From assembly GCA_964602985.1 (NCBI GenBank), contig CAZRTJ010000004.1:62001-126000 (forward strand): a stretch of DNA of 64,000 nt, read 5' to 3'. Shown in pieces: positions 25,029 through 35,294 of this stretch. Position numbers and translations under genes: made by a program. The notes under the pieces were generated by a model. The model searched no databases and was not told the DNA's origin. It saw nothing but the letters and a program-made list of their open reading frames with translations. The stretch comes from CAYZJB01 sp964602985 (GTDB taxonomy: Bacteria; CLD3; SB21). The first letter of the stretch is position 1; every line of letters starts with the position of its first letter.

Positions 25029-26432
25029 ATGACGCTGACGCTTTTGTGGGTGTGTGGAATTTCTTTTCTTTCTGGTTTTGATGCGGATTTCACCGGTCAG
25101 ACGATGCGAGTGGATTATTACCATACGGGAACGGCCGCTGAGGAACACATCGCCATCGACGGGATGCGGATCGAGAAAGAATGGGCGGGAACCCGGAGCC
25201 GGCTTGTCGACGAGTCGAACACGGGCAAATACCTGTTTGAGATCGTCGATCTTCGCACGAATCGGATTCTGTTTTCGCAGGGTTTTGCGAGCATCTACGG
25301 CGAATGGGAAACGACCGGAGAAGCGGCTAAAGGCACCTGGCGATCCTTCCATGAATCCGCGCGGTTTCCAGAGCCACGATCTACGTTTCAGTTTGTCTTG
25401 AAGAAACGAAAGGGCGACGGTTCTTTCACGGAAATTTTCAGCACAGTGATTGATCCGAAAAGCCGGTTTGTCGATCGTTCGGCGATTGCACCCCGCGGCG
25501 AGTTGTGGAGCGTATTCGAAAGCGGACCGGCCGCATCGAAAGTCGACATCCTGATCCTTTCGGACGGCTACACTGCGAAGGAGAAAGAAAAATTCCGAAA
25601 AGACGTACGACGCCTGATCGATGTGATGTTTGCGACAGAACCCTTCAAGTCCCGTAAGAAAGATTTCAACGTGCGGGCGATCGATCTGGTCGACGCGATG
25701 TCGGGGATTTCCAATCCTCGCAAAGGGTTCTGGCGGAAGACAACACTGGGTCTGACGTTTAATTCGTTTGACAGTGATCGGTACATCCTGACGACGGAAA
25801 ACAAGACCCTGCGCGAGATCGCGGGACAAGCTCCGTACGATGCGATCATCATGCTGGCGAATGATCGCAAGTATGGCGGCGGCGGTATTTACAATCTGTG
25901 GGCCACCGTCACGTCGGACACCGAGCCCGCCGGATACGTGTTCGTGCACGAATTCGGGCACTCGTTTGCGGGTTTGGCGGATGAGTATTATTCGTCGCCG
26001 GTGTCGTATGAAGATTTCACTCCGTCGGGCGTGGAGCCGTGGGAGCCGAATGTGACGGCGCTTCTCGACCGATCGAATGTGAAGTGGAAACATCTGATGG
26101 ACGCGGGCACGCCGTTGCCGACCCCGTGGAACAAGGACGCGTACGACTCGTGGGATCGGGAATTGCAAAAGACGCGCGCCCAACTGACCGCCTCGCAAGC
26201 ATCGGACAGTGCGATGGAGGCATTGTTTCGCGAGGTGAAAGTGACGAGTACGGCCTTGCTTTCCAAGGAAACCCATGCGGGGAAGGTCGGGGCCTTCGAA
26301 GGTGCGGCGTACGAAGCGCGAGGCATGTATCGTCCGCAGGCCGATTGCATCATGTTCACGCGCAATGACGTGCCCTTCTGCAAAGTCTGTCTCGAAGCCA
26401 TCCACAAGACGATCGATCGTTATGTGAAGTGA
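25029..26432 (+). CDS. secreted metallopeptidase, IgA peptidase M64-like
   Basis: 467 residues from ATG 25029, after AAAGAGGTGG. A short signal-like N-terminus (ends near residue 18) is followed by a beta-rich domain (about 20-150, EIVDLRTNRILFSQGFASIYGEW) like the N-terminal M64 domain. The catalytic domain begins at KVDILILSDGYTA. The zinc motif HEFGH (His307, Glu308, His311) lies in FVHEFGHSFAGLADEY, where the downstream Asp or Glu could complete the site. Near the C-terminus CIMFTRNDVPFCKVC has three cysteines. It is the last gene of the peptide-processing run. Family M64 members cleave diverse proteins; the substrate is unknown. Confidence 0.88.
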   Translation: MTLTLLWVCGISFLSGFDADFTGQTMRVDYYHTGTAAEEHIAIDGMRIEKEWAGTRSRLVDESNTGKYLFEIVDLRTNRILFSQGFASIYGEWETTGEAAKGTWRSFHESARFPEPRSTFQFVLKKRKGDGSFTEIFSTVIDPKSRFVDRSAIAPRGELWSVFESGPAASKVDILILSDGYTAKEKEKFRKDVRRLIDVMFATEPFKSRKKDFNVRAIDLVDAMSGISNPRKGFWRKTTLGLTFNSFDSDRYILTTENKTLREIAGQAPYDAIIMLANDRKYGGGGIYNLWATVTSDTEPAGYVFVHEFGHSFAGLADEYYSSPVSYEDFTPSGVEPWEPNVTALLDRSNVKWKHLMDAGTPLPTPWNKDAYDSWDRELQKTRAQLTASQASDSAMEALFREVKVTSTALLSKETHAGKVGAFEGAAYEARGMYRPQADCIMFTRNDVPFCKVCLEAIHKTIDRYVK

Positions 26433-26454
26433 TACTGCACGCTGAAATCTGTAG

Positions 26455-26667
26455 TGGAATCGGTCAGATAAGAATATCGAGCCGTGCAGTCAGGCGGATG
26501 AAGTCCAGGAACAATGGGCGGTACAGTGGCTTGATGATCTTCACGATGAACAGGCGTGGGATTCGTCTTTCAAGAACTCGCAGGATGTTCTTTCCAAATT
26601 GGCCGATGAGGCCCTGAAGGAGCATCAATCCGGTAAAACGAAAGCCATGGGTTTTGACGAGCTGTGA
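26455..26667 (+). pseudogene. antitoxin remnant of a decayed RelE-type module
   Basis: The frame is open from just after TAG 26452-26454 to TGA 26665-26667, about 70 codons, but has no plausible start codon in its first half. It reads WAVQWLDDLHDEQAWDSSF, then LSKLADEALKEHQSGKTKA and MGFDEL. This resembles, from memory, the C-terminal part of antitoxins found before RelE-like toxins (acidic, W-D-x-x-F, then LADEAxxEHxxGKT). The N-terminal DNA-binding part is missing or shifted. It directly overlaps the toxin remnant by GTGA, the usual arrangement of an intact pair. Confidence 0.55.
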
Positions 26668-26929
26668 CGTCTCATCTAACGGAGGCGTTTAGGACTCACT
26701 ACAAAAAACCACCCATTGAAATCCAAGAACAAGCGCAAGAATTATCGGCTGTAGAAAGAGAACCCTCAGCATCCAAGCCTTGTATTTAAGAAAGTCCATG
26801 ATCATAAGCCCATCTATTCTGTTCGAGTCAGCCGGCCGTGACGTGCCTTGGGAGTGATGAGAGGTGATCAGGACATGGTTTTGGATTGGCTCACATGCTG
26901 AGTATGATCGTTTGTTAGGGAATCTCTAA
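26664..26929 (+). pseudogene. RelE-type toxin pseudogene (frameshifted)
   Basis: Starts at GTG 26664, overlapping the antitoxin stop. The first frame reads HYKKPPIEIQEQAQEL, then breaks. A shift gives KENPQHPSLVFKKVHDHKPI and YSVRVSRP, then a TGA, followed in the same frame by RALGVMRGDQ. A second shift gives WFWIGSHAEYDRLLGNL to TAA 26929. Put together these match the order of a RelE-like cytotoxin (ENPxHPSL, YSVRV, RALG, GD, WFWIGSHAEYDRLL). At least two frameshifts and one stop inactivate it. Confidence 0.7.
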
Positions 26930-27275
26930 TCATCATGGTTCAGTTCGCAAAAACATGCCTGTACTGAATTTTCGCTTTTTCGGCCAAAAATATGGGCACC
27001 ACCGTTGATATTCTCCGACGTCACCGGCAACAGAACAAAGGCATCACGGTCGTATACAATTACCTGAATCTCCCGATCCAGGTTAACCTCGGATCGAATG
27101 ACGGCATCGACTGGACGTACACGCTCTTTCGTGGGCATGGCAAATGTCGACTCACGCACTCCCGTTAGCATGGATTGGGTAAGTAGACGCGTGAGACTCG
27201 CTGCGAGTCGGGGAGTCTGGTTAGATCCGTAATGTTCAGAGCGTCTGATCTGGCGTGTAAGGGACCTCTTCCCCC
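26930..27275. other. spacer without a convincing gene
   Basis: A minus-strand frame of 117 codons (GTG 27279 to 26926) overlaps the SDR stop by 4 bp and would be translationally coupled, but its product (rich in Arg and Thr, no family) is not convincing. A plus-strand frame of about 58 codons from 26990 is equally unsupported. A perfect palindrome GACTCGC-T-GCGAGTC (27195-27209) is present and may be a weak terminator or binding site. Like the adjoining decayed toxin module, this looks like non-functional or degraded DNA. Confidence 0.4.
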
Positions 27276-28028
27276 TCACGCCATCACGGAGCCGTTGTTG
27301 ATATCGAGAACCTGCCCGGTGATGCTGGTCTGATTCAGAAGGTAGGTGACCAGGGCCGCCACCTCGTCGGGAGTGGCCATCTTGCCGAGCGGGATGCCTG
27401 CAAGAGCGAGCTGCAATGCCTCGTCGTACGAGAGTTTCATGTTTGCCGCCAGTTCACGGATTCCCGATTCTGCCATTTCCGTCTGGACCCATCCGGGGCA
27501 CAGGGCGTTGACCAGAATGCGCTCCCGCGACCATTCGACTGCCCACGAGCGCATCAAGCCGAGCAAGCCGGCCTTGCTGGCGCAATACGCGGCGTATCCG
27601 GGAACCCCCAGACGCGCCAAAACGGACGATAGGATGACGACGTAGCGATACTTCGACGTCGTTTTGAGCAGAAGCGGCAAGAAATGCATCACGGACCGGT
27701 ACGTGCCGGTCAGATTGGTCTGCAGGATGTCGTCCCATCGATCCTCCGGGCCGAATCGATTTTCGCCTCCGATTCCAGCATTGGCGATCACGCCGTCGAG
27801 ATGATTGTACGGAAAATCTTCTACGGCCTTCGCCAGAGATTCCGGCGAGGTCACATCGAGTTGGAGCAGTTCATGATTGGCACGGTAGTCCAGCAGATCC
27901 GCGGTTTCCTTCAGGGCGCCGATACGGCGACCGGCCAGGATCACGGAGTGATCTCGCTCGCGTGACAGCTTGAGGGCGATGGCTCTGCCGATTCCCGAGC
28001 CGGCTCCGGTGACCAGATAATACCGCAT
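27276..28028 (-). CDS. short-chain dehydrogenase/reductase
   Basis: 250 residues, a classical SDR. The cofactor motif TGAGSGIG lies at about residues 7-14, GVIANAGIGG in the middle, and the catalytic Ser, Tyr and Lys follow in VVILSSVL and YCASKAG. LCPGWVQTEM and GQVLDINNGSVMA complete the family pattern. Arg residues after the first motif suggest NADP preference. The gene follows the small coiled-coil gene by 2 bp and is probably co-transcribed with carB2. The substrate cannot be inferred. FabG-like and sugar-alcohol SDRs are options. Confidence 0.88.
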   Translation of the reverse strand: MRYYLVTGAGSGIGRAIALKLSRERDHSVILAGRRIGALKETADLLDYRANHELLQLDVTSPESLAKAVEDFPYNHLDGVIANAGIGGENRFGPEDRWDDILQTNLTGTYRSVMHFLPLLLKTTSKYRYVVILSSVLARLGVPGYAAYCASKAGLLGLMRSWAVEWSRERILVNALCPGWVQTEMAESGIRELAANMKLSYDEALQLALAGIPLGKMATPDEVAALVTYLLNQTSITGQVLDINNGSVMA

Positions 28029-28030
28029 GG

Positions 28031-28270
28031 CTACCGGGCGGGACGACGTTTTCGTTTCGGTTTGCGAAAAGACGACCGGATGTCGTCTGCCATCTTTCGC
28101 ATCGAGTCAGCGACATGTTGCGCCACGTCTTCCCGTTCGACGGTGTCGGCGGCTTTGTTGATGACGTCTCCGAGGGTCTTGACCATCGCCTCGACGGCAA
28201 ACTGCAATTTCTCCTCCGTGCGGAGCCGGTCAAATTCGTCTCGCAGATTGTCGAAATGTTTTTTGGTCAT
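28031..28270 (-). CDS. small charged coiled-coil protein
   Basis: 79 residues from ATG 28270, with AAGGA about 7 bp upstream; the frame stays open upstream but the longer form is unlikely. It is a single amphipathic helical protein (EFDRLRTEEKLQFAVEAM, then KTLGDVINKAADTVEREDV) ending in a basic tail FRKPKRKRRPAR. It resembles small phasin-like or nucleic-acid-associated helices only in composition. It lies between carB2 and an SDR, 16 bp after carB2. Function unknown. Confidence 0.6.
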   Translation of the reverse strand: MTKKHFDNLRDEFDRLRTEEKLQFAVEAMVKTLGDVINKAADTVEREDVAQHVADSMRKMADDIRSSFRKPKRKRRPAR

Positions 28271-28286
28271 ACAGGTTTCCTTACGG

Positions 28287-30125
<1,839 letters not shown>

Positions 30126-30321
30126 AACATCCTCATAGAAAGCGTGGGCAGTGTAGCGAAAAAGCCGGCCGGATTCAAGCGCGATTTGCCCGGTCGGGAA
30201 GTGTGGATCGCTGGCAGACGGATAATGGCAATCACTATGGGCAAGGAACAAGAGTAGACTTTCTGTCCACTCGCGTCACCGGAGGCAGAAGGCACGGTGG
30301 TTTTTTTTGGCTTTTCTTTCC

Positions 30322-30350
30322 TTGAAAACAGAATACACGGGAAGTATGTT
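30322..30350 (+). promoter_or_regulatory. promoter for the small lipoprotein gene
   Basis: TTGAAA (30322-30327), 17 bp, TATGTT (30345-30350), reading rightward about 30 bp before the ATG at 30382. It lies in the 256 bp divergent spacer with carB2, whose promoter was not located. A run of eight Ts at 30301-30308 is also seen. Confidence 0.45.
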
Positions 30351-30381
30351 TTTCCGATCATGTTACCAGAAGGAGTCAACC

Positions 30382-30579
30382 ATGAAGTATTTTCTGCTTT
30401 TGCTGGCTATCGGCTTGGCGGCATGCAGTGATCCAAGGAAAGTCGCCGACGACGCGGACAAAATAGAAGCCGCGCGGATCGACAGTGTTGCCGCGGAGTT
30501 GGAAAAATCTGTGACGGAACTCGAGTCAACCACCGAATCAACGAAAAAAGACGTTGATGAGTTACTCAAAGACATGTAG
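30382..30579 (+). CDS. small coiled-coil lipoprotein
   Basis: 65 residues from ATG 30382, behind AGAAGGAG. The signal MKYFLLLLAIGLAAC ends in a canonical LAAC lipobox. The mature part is one acidic coiled coil (VADDADKIEAARIDSVAAELEK) without cysteine beyond the lipidated one. Its size and form recall Lpp-like small envelope lipoproteins, but without the Lys terminus that links Lpp to peptidoglycan (it ends KDM). It probably shares a transcript with the next gene, which starts 12 bp later. Confidence 0.65.
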   Translation: MKYFLLLLAIGLAACSDPRKVADDADKIEAARIDSVAAELEKSVTELESTTESTKKDVDELLKDM

Positions 30580-30591
30580 GAAAGGACGACC

Positions 30592-31122
30592 ATGAAAGCG
30601 TTGATGATCCTGATGATCGCGGCATTTCTGGCGCTGTCCGGGGCTGCTCAAAACAAAGGCCAGGAAAAGAAAGAGCGCGCAAAAGGAAATGTGGGAAAAG
30701 GCAAAGAGGAGAGGAGGATCGGGCTCGAGGAGGGTGAGACGAAGGAAGAAGAACTGAAGGAAGACGCGTCCGGTCAGAAAAACAAGGGCAACGCGTACGG
30801 AAAGAACAAGGGTGAGCTGAGCGGAAGAGAATTCGGAATGCAACGTTCGAAGGAAGCACGGGAGCGATTTGTTCAGCGGTACACGGAATCGAACAGGAAA
30901 AACGCAAACGTCGCCCAGGTGTTGTCTGATCTCGAAACCAAACTTCAAACCGCAAAAGCCAATCTGGAAAAGCGGAAAAAAACCGGCACCCTCAGCGGTG
31001 ACGCACTGAAGGAAAAAGAAGATCGGATTCAAAAGGCAGAAAAGAAGATTTCGGCTTTGCGAGAAAAATTGAAACTGACAAAGGAAATGTTGAATCGCGA
31101 AAGCGAAAAGGAAATGGACTAG
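30592..31122 (+). CDS. secreted highly charged coiled-coil protein
   Basis: 176 residues, with GGAAAGGACG before the ATG. A signal peptide (MKALMILMIAAFLALSGAAQ) is followed by a low-complexity region of Lys, Glu and Gly (KGNVGKGKEERRIG), then a long coiled coil from about 100 to the end (LETKLQTAKANLEKRKK ... EKEMD). No family is recognised. With the preceding lipoprotein it forms a two-gene envelope unit that ends in a clear terminator. Confidence 0.6.
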   Translation: MKALMILMIAAFLALSGAAQNKGQEKKERAKGNVGKGKEERRIGLEEGETKEEELKEDASGQKNKGNAYGKNKGELSGREFGMQRSKEARERFVQRYTESNRKNANVAQVLSDLETKLQTAKANLEKRKKTGTLSGDALKEKEDRIQKAEKKISALREKLKLTKEMLNRESEKEMD

Positions 31123-31140
31123 AATATACATTCCCGAAGC

Positions 31141-31165
31141 AAAAGGCCGAGAGAATCGGCCTTTT
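31141..31165 (+). terminator. rho-independent terminator
   Basis: AAAAGGCCGA (31141-31150) and TCGGCCTTTT (31156-31165) form a perfect 10 bp stem with a 5 nt loop. Its own A/T ends provide the U-tract. It ends the small envelope-protein transcript before purH. Confidence 0.8.
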
Positions 31166-31200
31166 CTCTGCGTCTTCGTAAAGTCTTTATTAATAAACCC

Positions 31201-31229
31201 TTGCATTTCCCTGCTCAATCCTCTACATT
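31201..31229 (+). promoter_or_regulatory. promoter of purH and the rod-shape cluster
   Basis: TTGCAT (31201-31206), 17 bp, TACATT (31224-31229). This lies after the terminator and about 80 bp before the purH ATG. As mreB follows purH by 8 bp, this may drive the rod-shape genes as well. Confidence 0.45.
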
Positions 31230-31309
31230 GCCGCGTTCAGAACACACAAGAATCATCGATACGAGTCATCGAAAGTTAACCTTATCCCTCCTTGTCGGAT
31301 AATCCGCGC

Positions 31310-32851
31310 ATGATCAAAAGAGCCCTTATCAGTGTATCCAATAAGGACGGTGTGGTGGAGTTTGCGCGGGCGTTGTCGACGATGGGTGCAGAGATCATCA
31401 GTACGGGCGGGACGGCCACTGCACTGGAGGCGGCCGGCATACGGGTGGCGAAAATTTCTGACGTCACCGGTTTCCCGGAGATGATGGATGGCCGTGTCAA
31501 GACCCTTCATCCGCGCATTCACGGCGGACTGCTCGCGCTGCGGGATCGACCGGAGCACATGCAGGCCGCGCGCGAGAACGGTATCGAGATGATCGATCTA
31601 GTGGCGGTGAATCTGTATCCGTTTGAATCGACCGTTCAGAAACCGAACGTGTCTCTGGAGGAAGCGATCGAACATATCGACATCGGCGGACCGTCGATGA
31701 TCCGATCCGCCGCCAAGAATTACCGGCATGTCGTGGTGGTGGTGGATCCGGAGGATTATCCGGCGATCGTAGAGGAATGGCGAAGTTCCGGGCAGATTTC
31801 GGAAAGCACACGCTACCGGTTGATGCTCAAAGCGTTTCGGCACACCGGATACTACGACTCCGTCATCAGTCGATTTTTTGAACAGCGATCGGACGATGGG
31901 AATGATCTGTCGGAGGTGTTTTCCCTGCCGTTGCGGAGGATCCAAACGCTGCGCTATGGCGAGAACCCGCATCAACAGGCAGGCTTTTATTCGTCTCTTC
32001 GTTCCCCGTTGTACCGGCAATTGCACGGCAAGGAACTTTCGTACAACAATCTGCTCGATCTCGATGCGTGCGCGCGGGTCGTGCGGGACTTTGACGCTCC
32101 GTGCTGTGTGATCGTCAAGCACACCAATCCTTGCGGGGCGGCCATTCATGCCGATCTGTACACGGCGTACGGTCACGCGCGCGCCACGGACCCCGTGTCC
32201 GCATTTGGCGGCGTGATCGGATTCAATCGCATGTTGACGAGGCAGACCGCCCGGGACATTCAGGAAGTTTTCGTCGAAGCGATCCTGGCGCCCTCTTTTG
32301 AGGATGCGGCGCTGGAAATTCTTCAGAAGAAGAAAAACCTGCGCCTCATCGCCTATGATTTTGAGCGTTCGCGTGCGGATCGGGAAATTCGAAGAGCCCT
32401 CGACGGATATCTCGTTCAAGATGGGGACGATTTTGTGCTGGACGCATCGCGCACGGAAAACTGGAAGGTTGTTTCCAAGCGACACCCAACAGACGAAGAG
32501 CGCGAGGCGATGATCTTCGGCTGGAAGATCGTGAAGCACGTCAAGTCCAACGCCATCGTGTACACGTCGCGGGACCGCACGCTTGGAATCGGCGCCGGCC
32601 AGATGTCCCGCGTGGACGCGTCCGAGTTGGCCGTGCTCAAAGCGGGCAAAGCCGACCTGTCGTTGACAGGCAGCGCGGTCGCGAGCGACGCGTTCTTTCC
32701 ATTTCGCGATGGCGTGGACGCGGCCGCACGAGCGGGCGCCACGTGCGTCATCCAACCGGGCGGTTCCGTCAAGGACGCCGAAGTCATCGACGCCGCCAAT
32801 GAACACAACATGGCGATGGTCTTCACCTCCGTACGACACTTCAGACACTGA
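31310..32851 (+). CDS. purH: bifunctional AICAR transformylase/IMP cyclohydrolase
   Basis: 513 residues from ATG 31310; a TTG 18 bp upstream is less likely. The N-terminal MGS-like IMP cyclohydrolase domain starts ALISVSNKDGVVEFARAL and includes GRVKTLHPRIHGG. The C-terminal transformylase domain includes RYGENPHQQA, the catalytic KHTNPCGAA and IGAGQMSRVDA. The enzyme performs the last two steps of purine synthesis. Length matches the family (about 510-530). purD lies 21 kb away, so purine genes are scattered. The close 8 bp spacing to mreB makes co-expression with shape genes likely. Confidence 0.95.
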   Translation: MIKRALISVSNKDGVVEFARALSTMGAEIISTGGTATALEAAGIRVAKISDVTGFPEMMDGRVKTLHPRIHGGLLALRDRPEHMQAARENGIEMIDLVAVNLYPFESTVQKPNVSLEEAIEHIDIGGPSMIRSAAKNYRHVVVVVDPEDYPAIVEEWRSSGQISESTRYRLMLKAFRHTGYYDSVISRFFEQRSDDGNDLSEVFSLPLRRIQTLRYGENPHQQAGFYSSLRSPLYRQLHGKELSYNNLLDLDACARVVRDFDAPCCVIVKHTNPCGAAIHADLYTAYGHARATDPVSAFGGVIGFNRMLTRQTARDIQEVFVEAILAPSFEDAALEILQKKKNLRLIAYDFERSRADREIRRALDGYLVQDGDDFVLDASRTENWKVVSKRHPTDEEREAMIFGWKIVKHVKSNAIVYTSRDRTLGIGAGQMSRVDASELAVLKAGKADLSLTGSAVASDAFFPFRDGVDAAARAGATCVIQPGGSVKDAEVIDAANEHNMAMVFTSVRHFRH

Positions 32852-32859
32852 GAGCACCC

Positions 32860-33885
32860 ATGAGCATTTTCAACATCTTCAACAACGAAATCGCGATCGA
32901 CCTCGGCACCGCCAATACGCTGGTGTATGTCAAAGGCAAGGGCATCGTGATCAATGAGCCTTCCATCGTCGCAATCCAGCGCCGCACCAATCGCATGATT
33001 GCGATCGGCCGCGAAGCGAAAGAAATGATGGGCCGGACCCACGAAGACCTTTTCACCGTCCGTCCGCTCAAAGAAGGAGTCATCGCGGACTTCGAAATGA
33101 CGGAACTGATGCTGCAGGAATTTATCCGCAAGGTGAGTCCGGCGCGATTCATGGGCAAGCGCGTGGTCGTCGGAGTGCCCAGCGGCATCACGATGGTGGA
33201 ACAGCGTGCCGTGCGCGACAGTTCAGAGCACGCCGGCGCAAAGGAAGTCTATCTCGTGCCGGAACCCATGGCGGCGGCGATCGGCGTCGGCATCGAAGTG
33301 GACGAATCGATCGGCAGTATGATCATGGATATCGGCGGCGGTACGTCGGAGATCGCCGTCATCGCCCTCAATGGCATTGTCTGCGACACATCGCTCAAGG
33401 TCGCCGGGGACGAGATTACGCGTTCCATTATCACGTACTTCCGATCCCAACACAACCTGCTTCTCGGCGATTCCACAGCCGAAGAAATCAAGTGCACGAT
33501 CGGGTCCGCCTGGCCGCTGGCGCAGGAAATTTCGATGGAAATCAAGGGACGGGATATCGTATCAGGCATTCCGCGAACGCTGACGACCGACTCCGTCGAG
33601 GTCCGTAATATCCTCCAGGCGCCCATTTCGAAAATCATCGAGGCGACCAAGGCAACGCTGGAAAAGACGCCGCCCGAACTGGCCTCCGATATTCTGGATC
33701 GCGGCATCGTCCTCACAGGCGGAGGCGCTCTGATCAAAGGACTCGATGACAAGATCAAAAAGGAAACCGGACTGCCGGTCATTGTCGCCGAGGACCCGCT
33801 CACTGCGGTGGTTCGCGGAGTCGGACGCGTGCTGGAAAATCTGGCCAAATACCAGGACGTCATCCTCAAAGCCAAAAAATACTGA
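32860..33885 (+). CDS. mreB: rod-shape actin homologue MreB
   Basis: 341 residues. Actin-fold ATPase motifs are plain: AIDLGTANTLVY (phosphate 1), GVPSGITMVE, MIMDIGGGTSEIAVIAL (phosphate 2) and IVLTGGGALIKGLD (adenosine). MreB polymerises beneath the inner membrane and directs elongation-specific wall synthesis with the proteins encoded next. It heads a canonical mreBCD-mrdA-rodA cluster. Length fits (about 340-350). Confidence 0.97.
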   Translation: MSIFNIFNNEIAIDLGTANTLVYVKGKGIVINEPSIVAIQRRTNRMIAIGREAKEMMGRTHEDLFTVRPLKEGVIADFEMTELMLQEFIRKVSPARFMGKRVVVGVPSGITMVEQRAVRDSSEHAGAKEVYLVPEPMAAAIGVGIEVDESIGSMIMDIGGGTSEIAVIALNGIVCDTSLKVAGDEITRSIITYFRSQHNLLLGDSTAEEIKCTIGSAWPLAQEISMEIKGRDIVSGIPRTLTTDSVEVRNILQAPISKIIEATKATLEKTPPELASDILDRGIVLTGGGALIKGLDDKIKKETGLPVIVAEDPLTAVVRGVGRVLENLAKYQDVILKAKKY

Positions 33886-33897
33886 CGTCATGCCGGC

Positions 33898-34770
33898 ATG
33901 CATTGGCGAATCAAAAACTTCCTGGACGCCGCGCTTGAGATCCTGGATCTGTATCGCAGGTATTTCATCTTCCTGCTGTATCTGACCGTCTCCATTCTTC
34001 TCTTTCAGTACAACTCCAACATCGAAACCGATTTCCTCCGGCAACGACTCTTCGGCGTGGCGGCATTTATCGGCCGCGCGATTTGGGAAACAAGAAAAAC
34101 ATCGGATCCGGAAGACGCCATCCGCAGGCTGAAGCGTCAAAACATCGAGTTGACGAAGAGGAACCTGGCGCTGGAAGATGCGTACCTGGAAAATGTCCGA
34201 TTGCGGCAGATGCTGCTTTTTTCACAGCGATTTCCCCTGCAGTCCGTGGCCAGCCGCATCGTCGCCAAAGCGCCCGATGCCACCTTCAACGCGGTCGTCC
34301 TGGACAAAGGGACGCGCGCGGGAATCGCCGGGTACCACGCGGTCATGACCGACAAAGGACTGGTCGGTAAGATCGTCGCCGCCCGAGAGCAATTCTCCGT
34401 TTGCCAACTGATGCTCGATCAGAACTTCCGTGTGACGGCCAAAATCCAGCGCACGCGCCTCAATGGGATCGTGCAATGGGAAGGCCGCTCCAACGAAGTG
34501 GGCTTTTACGGTGTGTTGAAGAATCTGGACGTGCGGGTCGGCGACGTCATCCTCACCTCGGAGTTCAGTGAATTCTTCCCGCCCAACTTCATGATCGGGG
34601 TCGTCTCGCGCGTGAACAACGAGGTCTCAGGGATTTTCAAAGAGATCACAGTGCAGACGGCCGTCGATTTCACCCGCCTGGAGGAGGTGTTTGTCGTCAC
34701 CGACACATCCAGGACTCTTTCGGCGCGCGGTGGATTTGAAGACTACTTCCTCAACCGATTGACGCCGTGA
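33898..34770 (+). CDS. mreC: rod-shape protein MreC
   Basis: 290 residues from ATG 33898. An N-terminal cytoplasmic stretch is followed by one membrane helix (about 22-42), a periplasmic coiled coil (ELTKRNLALEDAYLENVRL) and the MreC beta domain with VVLDKGTRAGIAGYHAVMTDKGLVGKI. MreC links the MreB filament to the penicillin-binding protein. Its stop overlaps the mreD GTG by 4 bp. Confidence 0.93.
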   Translation: MHWRIKNFLDAALEILDLYRRYFIFLLYLTVSILLFQYNSNIETDFLRQRLFGVAAFIGRAIWETRKTSDPEDAIRRLKRQNIELTKRNLALEDAYLENVRLRQMLLFSQRFPLQSVASRIVAKAPDATFNAVVLDKGTRAGIAGYHAVMTDKGLVGKIVAAREQFSVCQLMLDQNFRVTAKIQRTRLNGIVQWEGRSNEVGFYGVLKNLDVRVGDVILTSEFSEFFPPNFMIGVVSRVNNEVSGIFKEITVQTAVDFTRLEEVFVVTDTSRTLSARGGFEDYFLNRLTP

Positions 34771-35294
34771 TTTACAAGAAGCGCAATCTTCTCATCCTGA
34801 TCGTGGTGCTCACGGCCGTCGTGTTCTATTTTTTTCAAGTCACATTTGTGAATTACGTCCTCAAGCTCGGTCCATATTGTCCGGACCTGCTGGCGATTCT
34901 CACGGCGTTTGTCGGATTTCGGCTGGGTCCTGCCGCAGGGGCGACGTGCGGATTCTGGACGGGATTGTGGCTGGACATGATGACGGGATTTTACGGACCG
35001 CATGCGCTGGTGAACACGCTGTCGGGTTTTGGGGCGTCGTTCTTCACGAATCAGCGCGTGTTGCTGGTCGAGCGATACTACTTTCCGGCCGTGATGGTGA
35101 TCCTGGGATTTTTTCAGAATGTCGTGTTATTTTTCATTCACAGCCTGGGCGGTCCATTGTCCTGGATGACCATGCTGGTTGAATACGCATTGGTGAATGC
35201 GTTATATTTCGGGTTGTTTGCGTTCTTGCTGTTGATGCTGATCCCCACGCGGTGGACCGGCTTCGTGCGGTACGATGTGAAGTACGAACTATGA
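34767..35294 (+). CDS. mreD: rod-shape protein MreD
   Basis: 175 residues starting at GTG 34767, in GTGA overlap with mreC. Five hydrophobic helices and the GPYCPDLLAILTAFVGFRLG segment are typical of MreD, an integral membrane partner of MreC and RodA. Its stop overlaps the mrdA ATG (ATGA). Confidence 0.88.
   Translation: MIYKKRNLLILIVVLTAVVFYFFQVTFVNYVLKLGPYCPDLLAILTAFVGFRLGPAAGATCGFWTGLWLDMMTGFYGPHALVNTLSGFGASFFTNQRVLLVERYYFPAVMVILGFFQNVVLFFIHSLGGPLSWMTMLVEYALVNALYFGLFAFLLLMLIPTRWTGFVRYDVKYEL

Noticed and set aside
26926..27279. 117-codon minus-strand frame with a GTGA overlap with the SDR stop
   Set aside because: The overlap is suggestive, but its end overlaps the decayed toxin by 4 bp, the product has no family and its composition is poor. 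Kept only as a note in the spacer entry.
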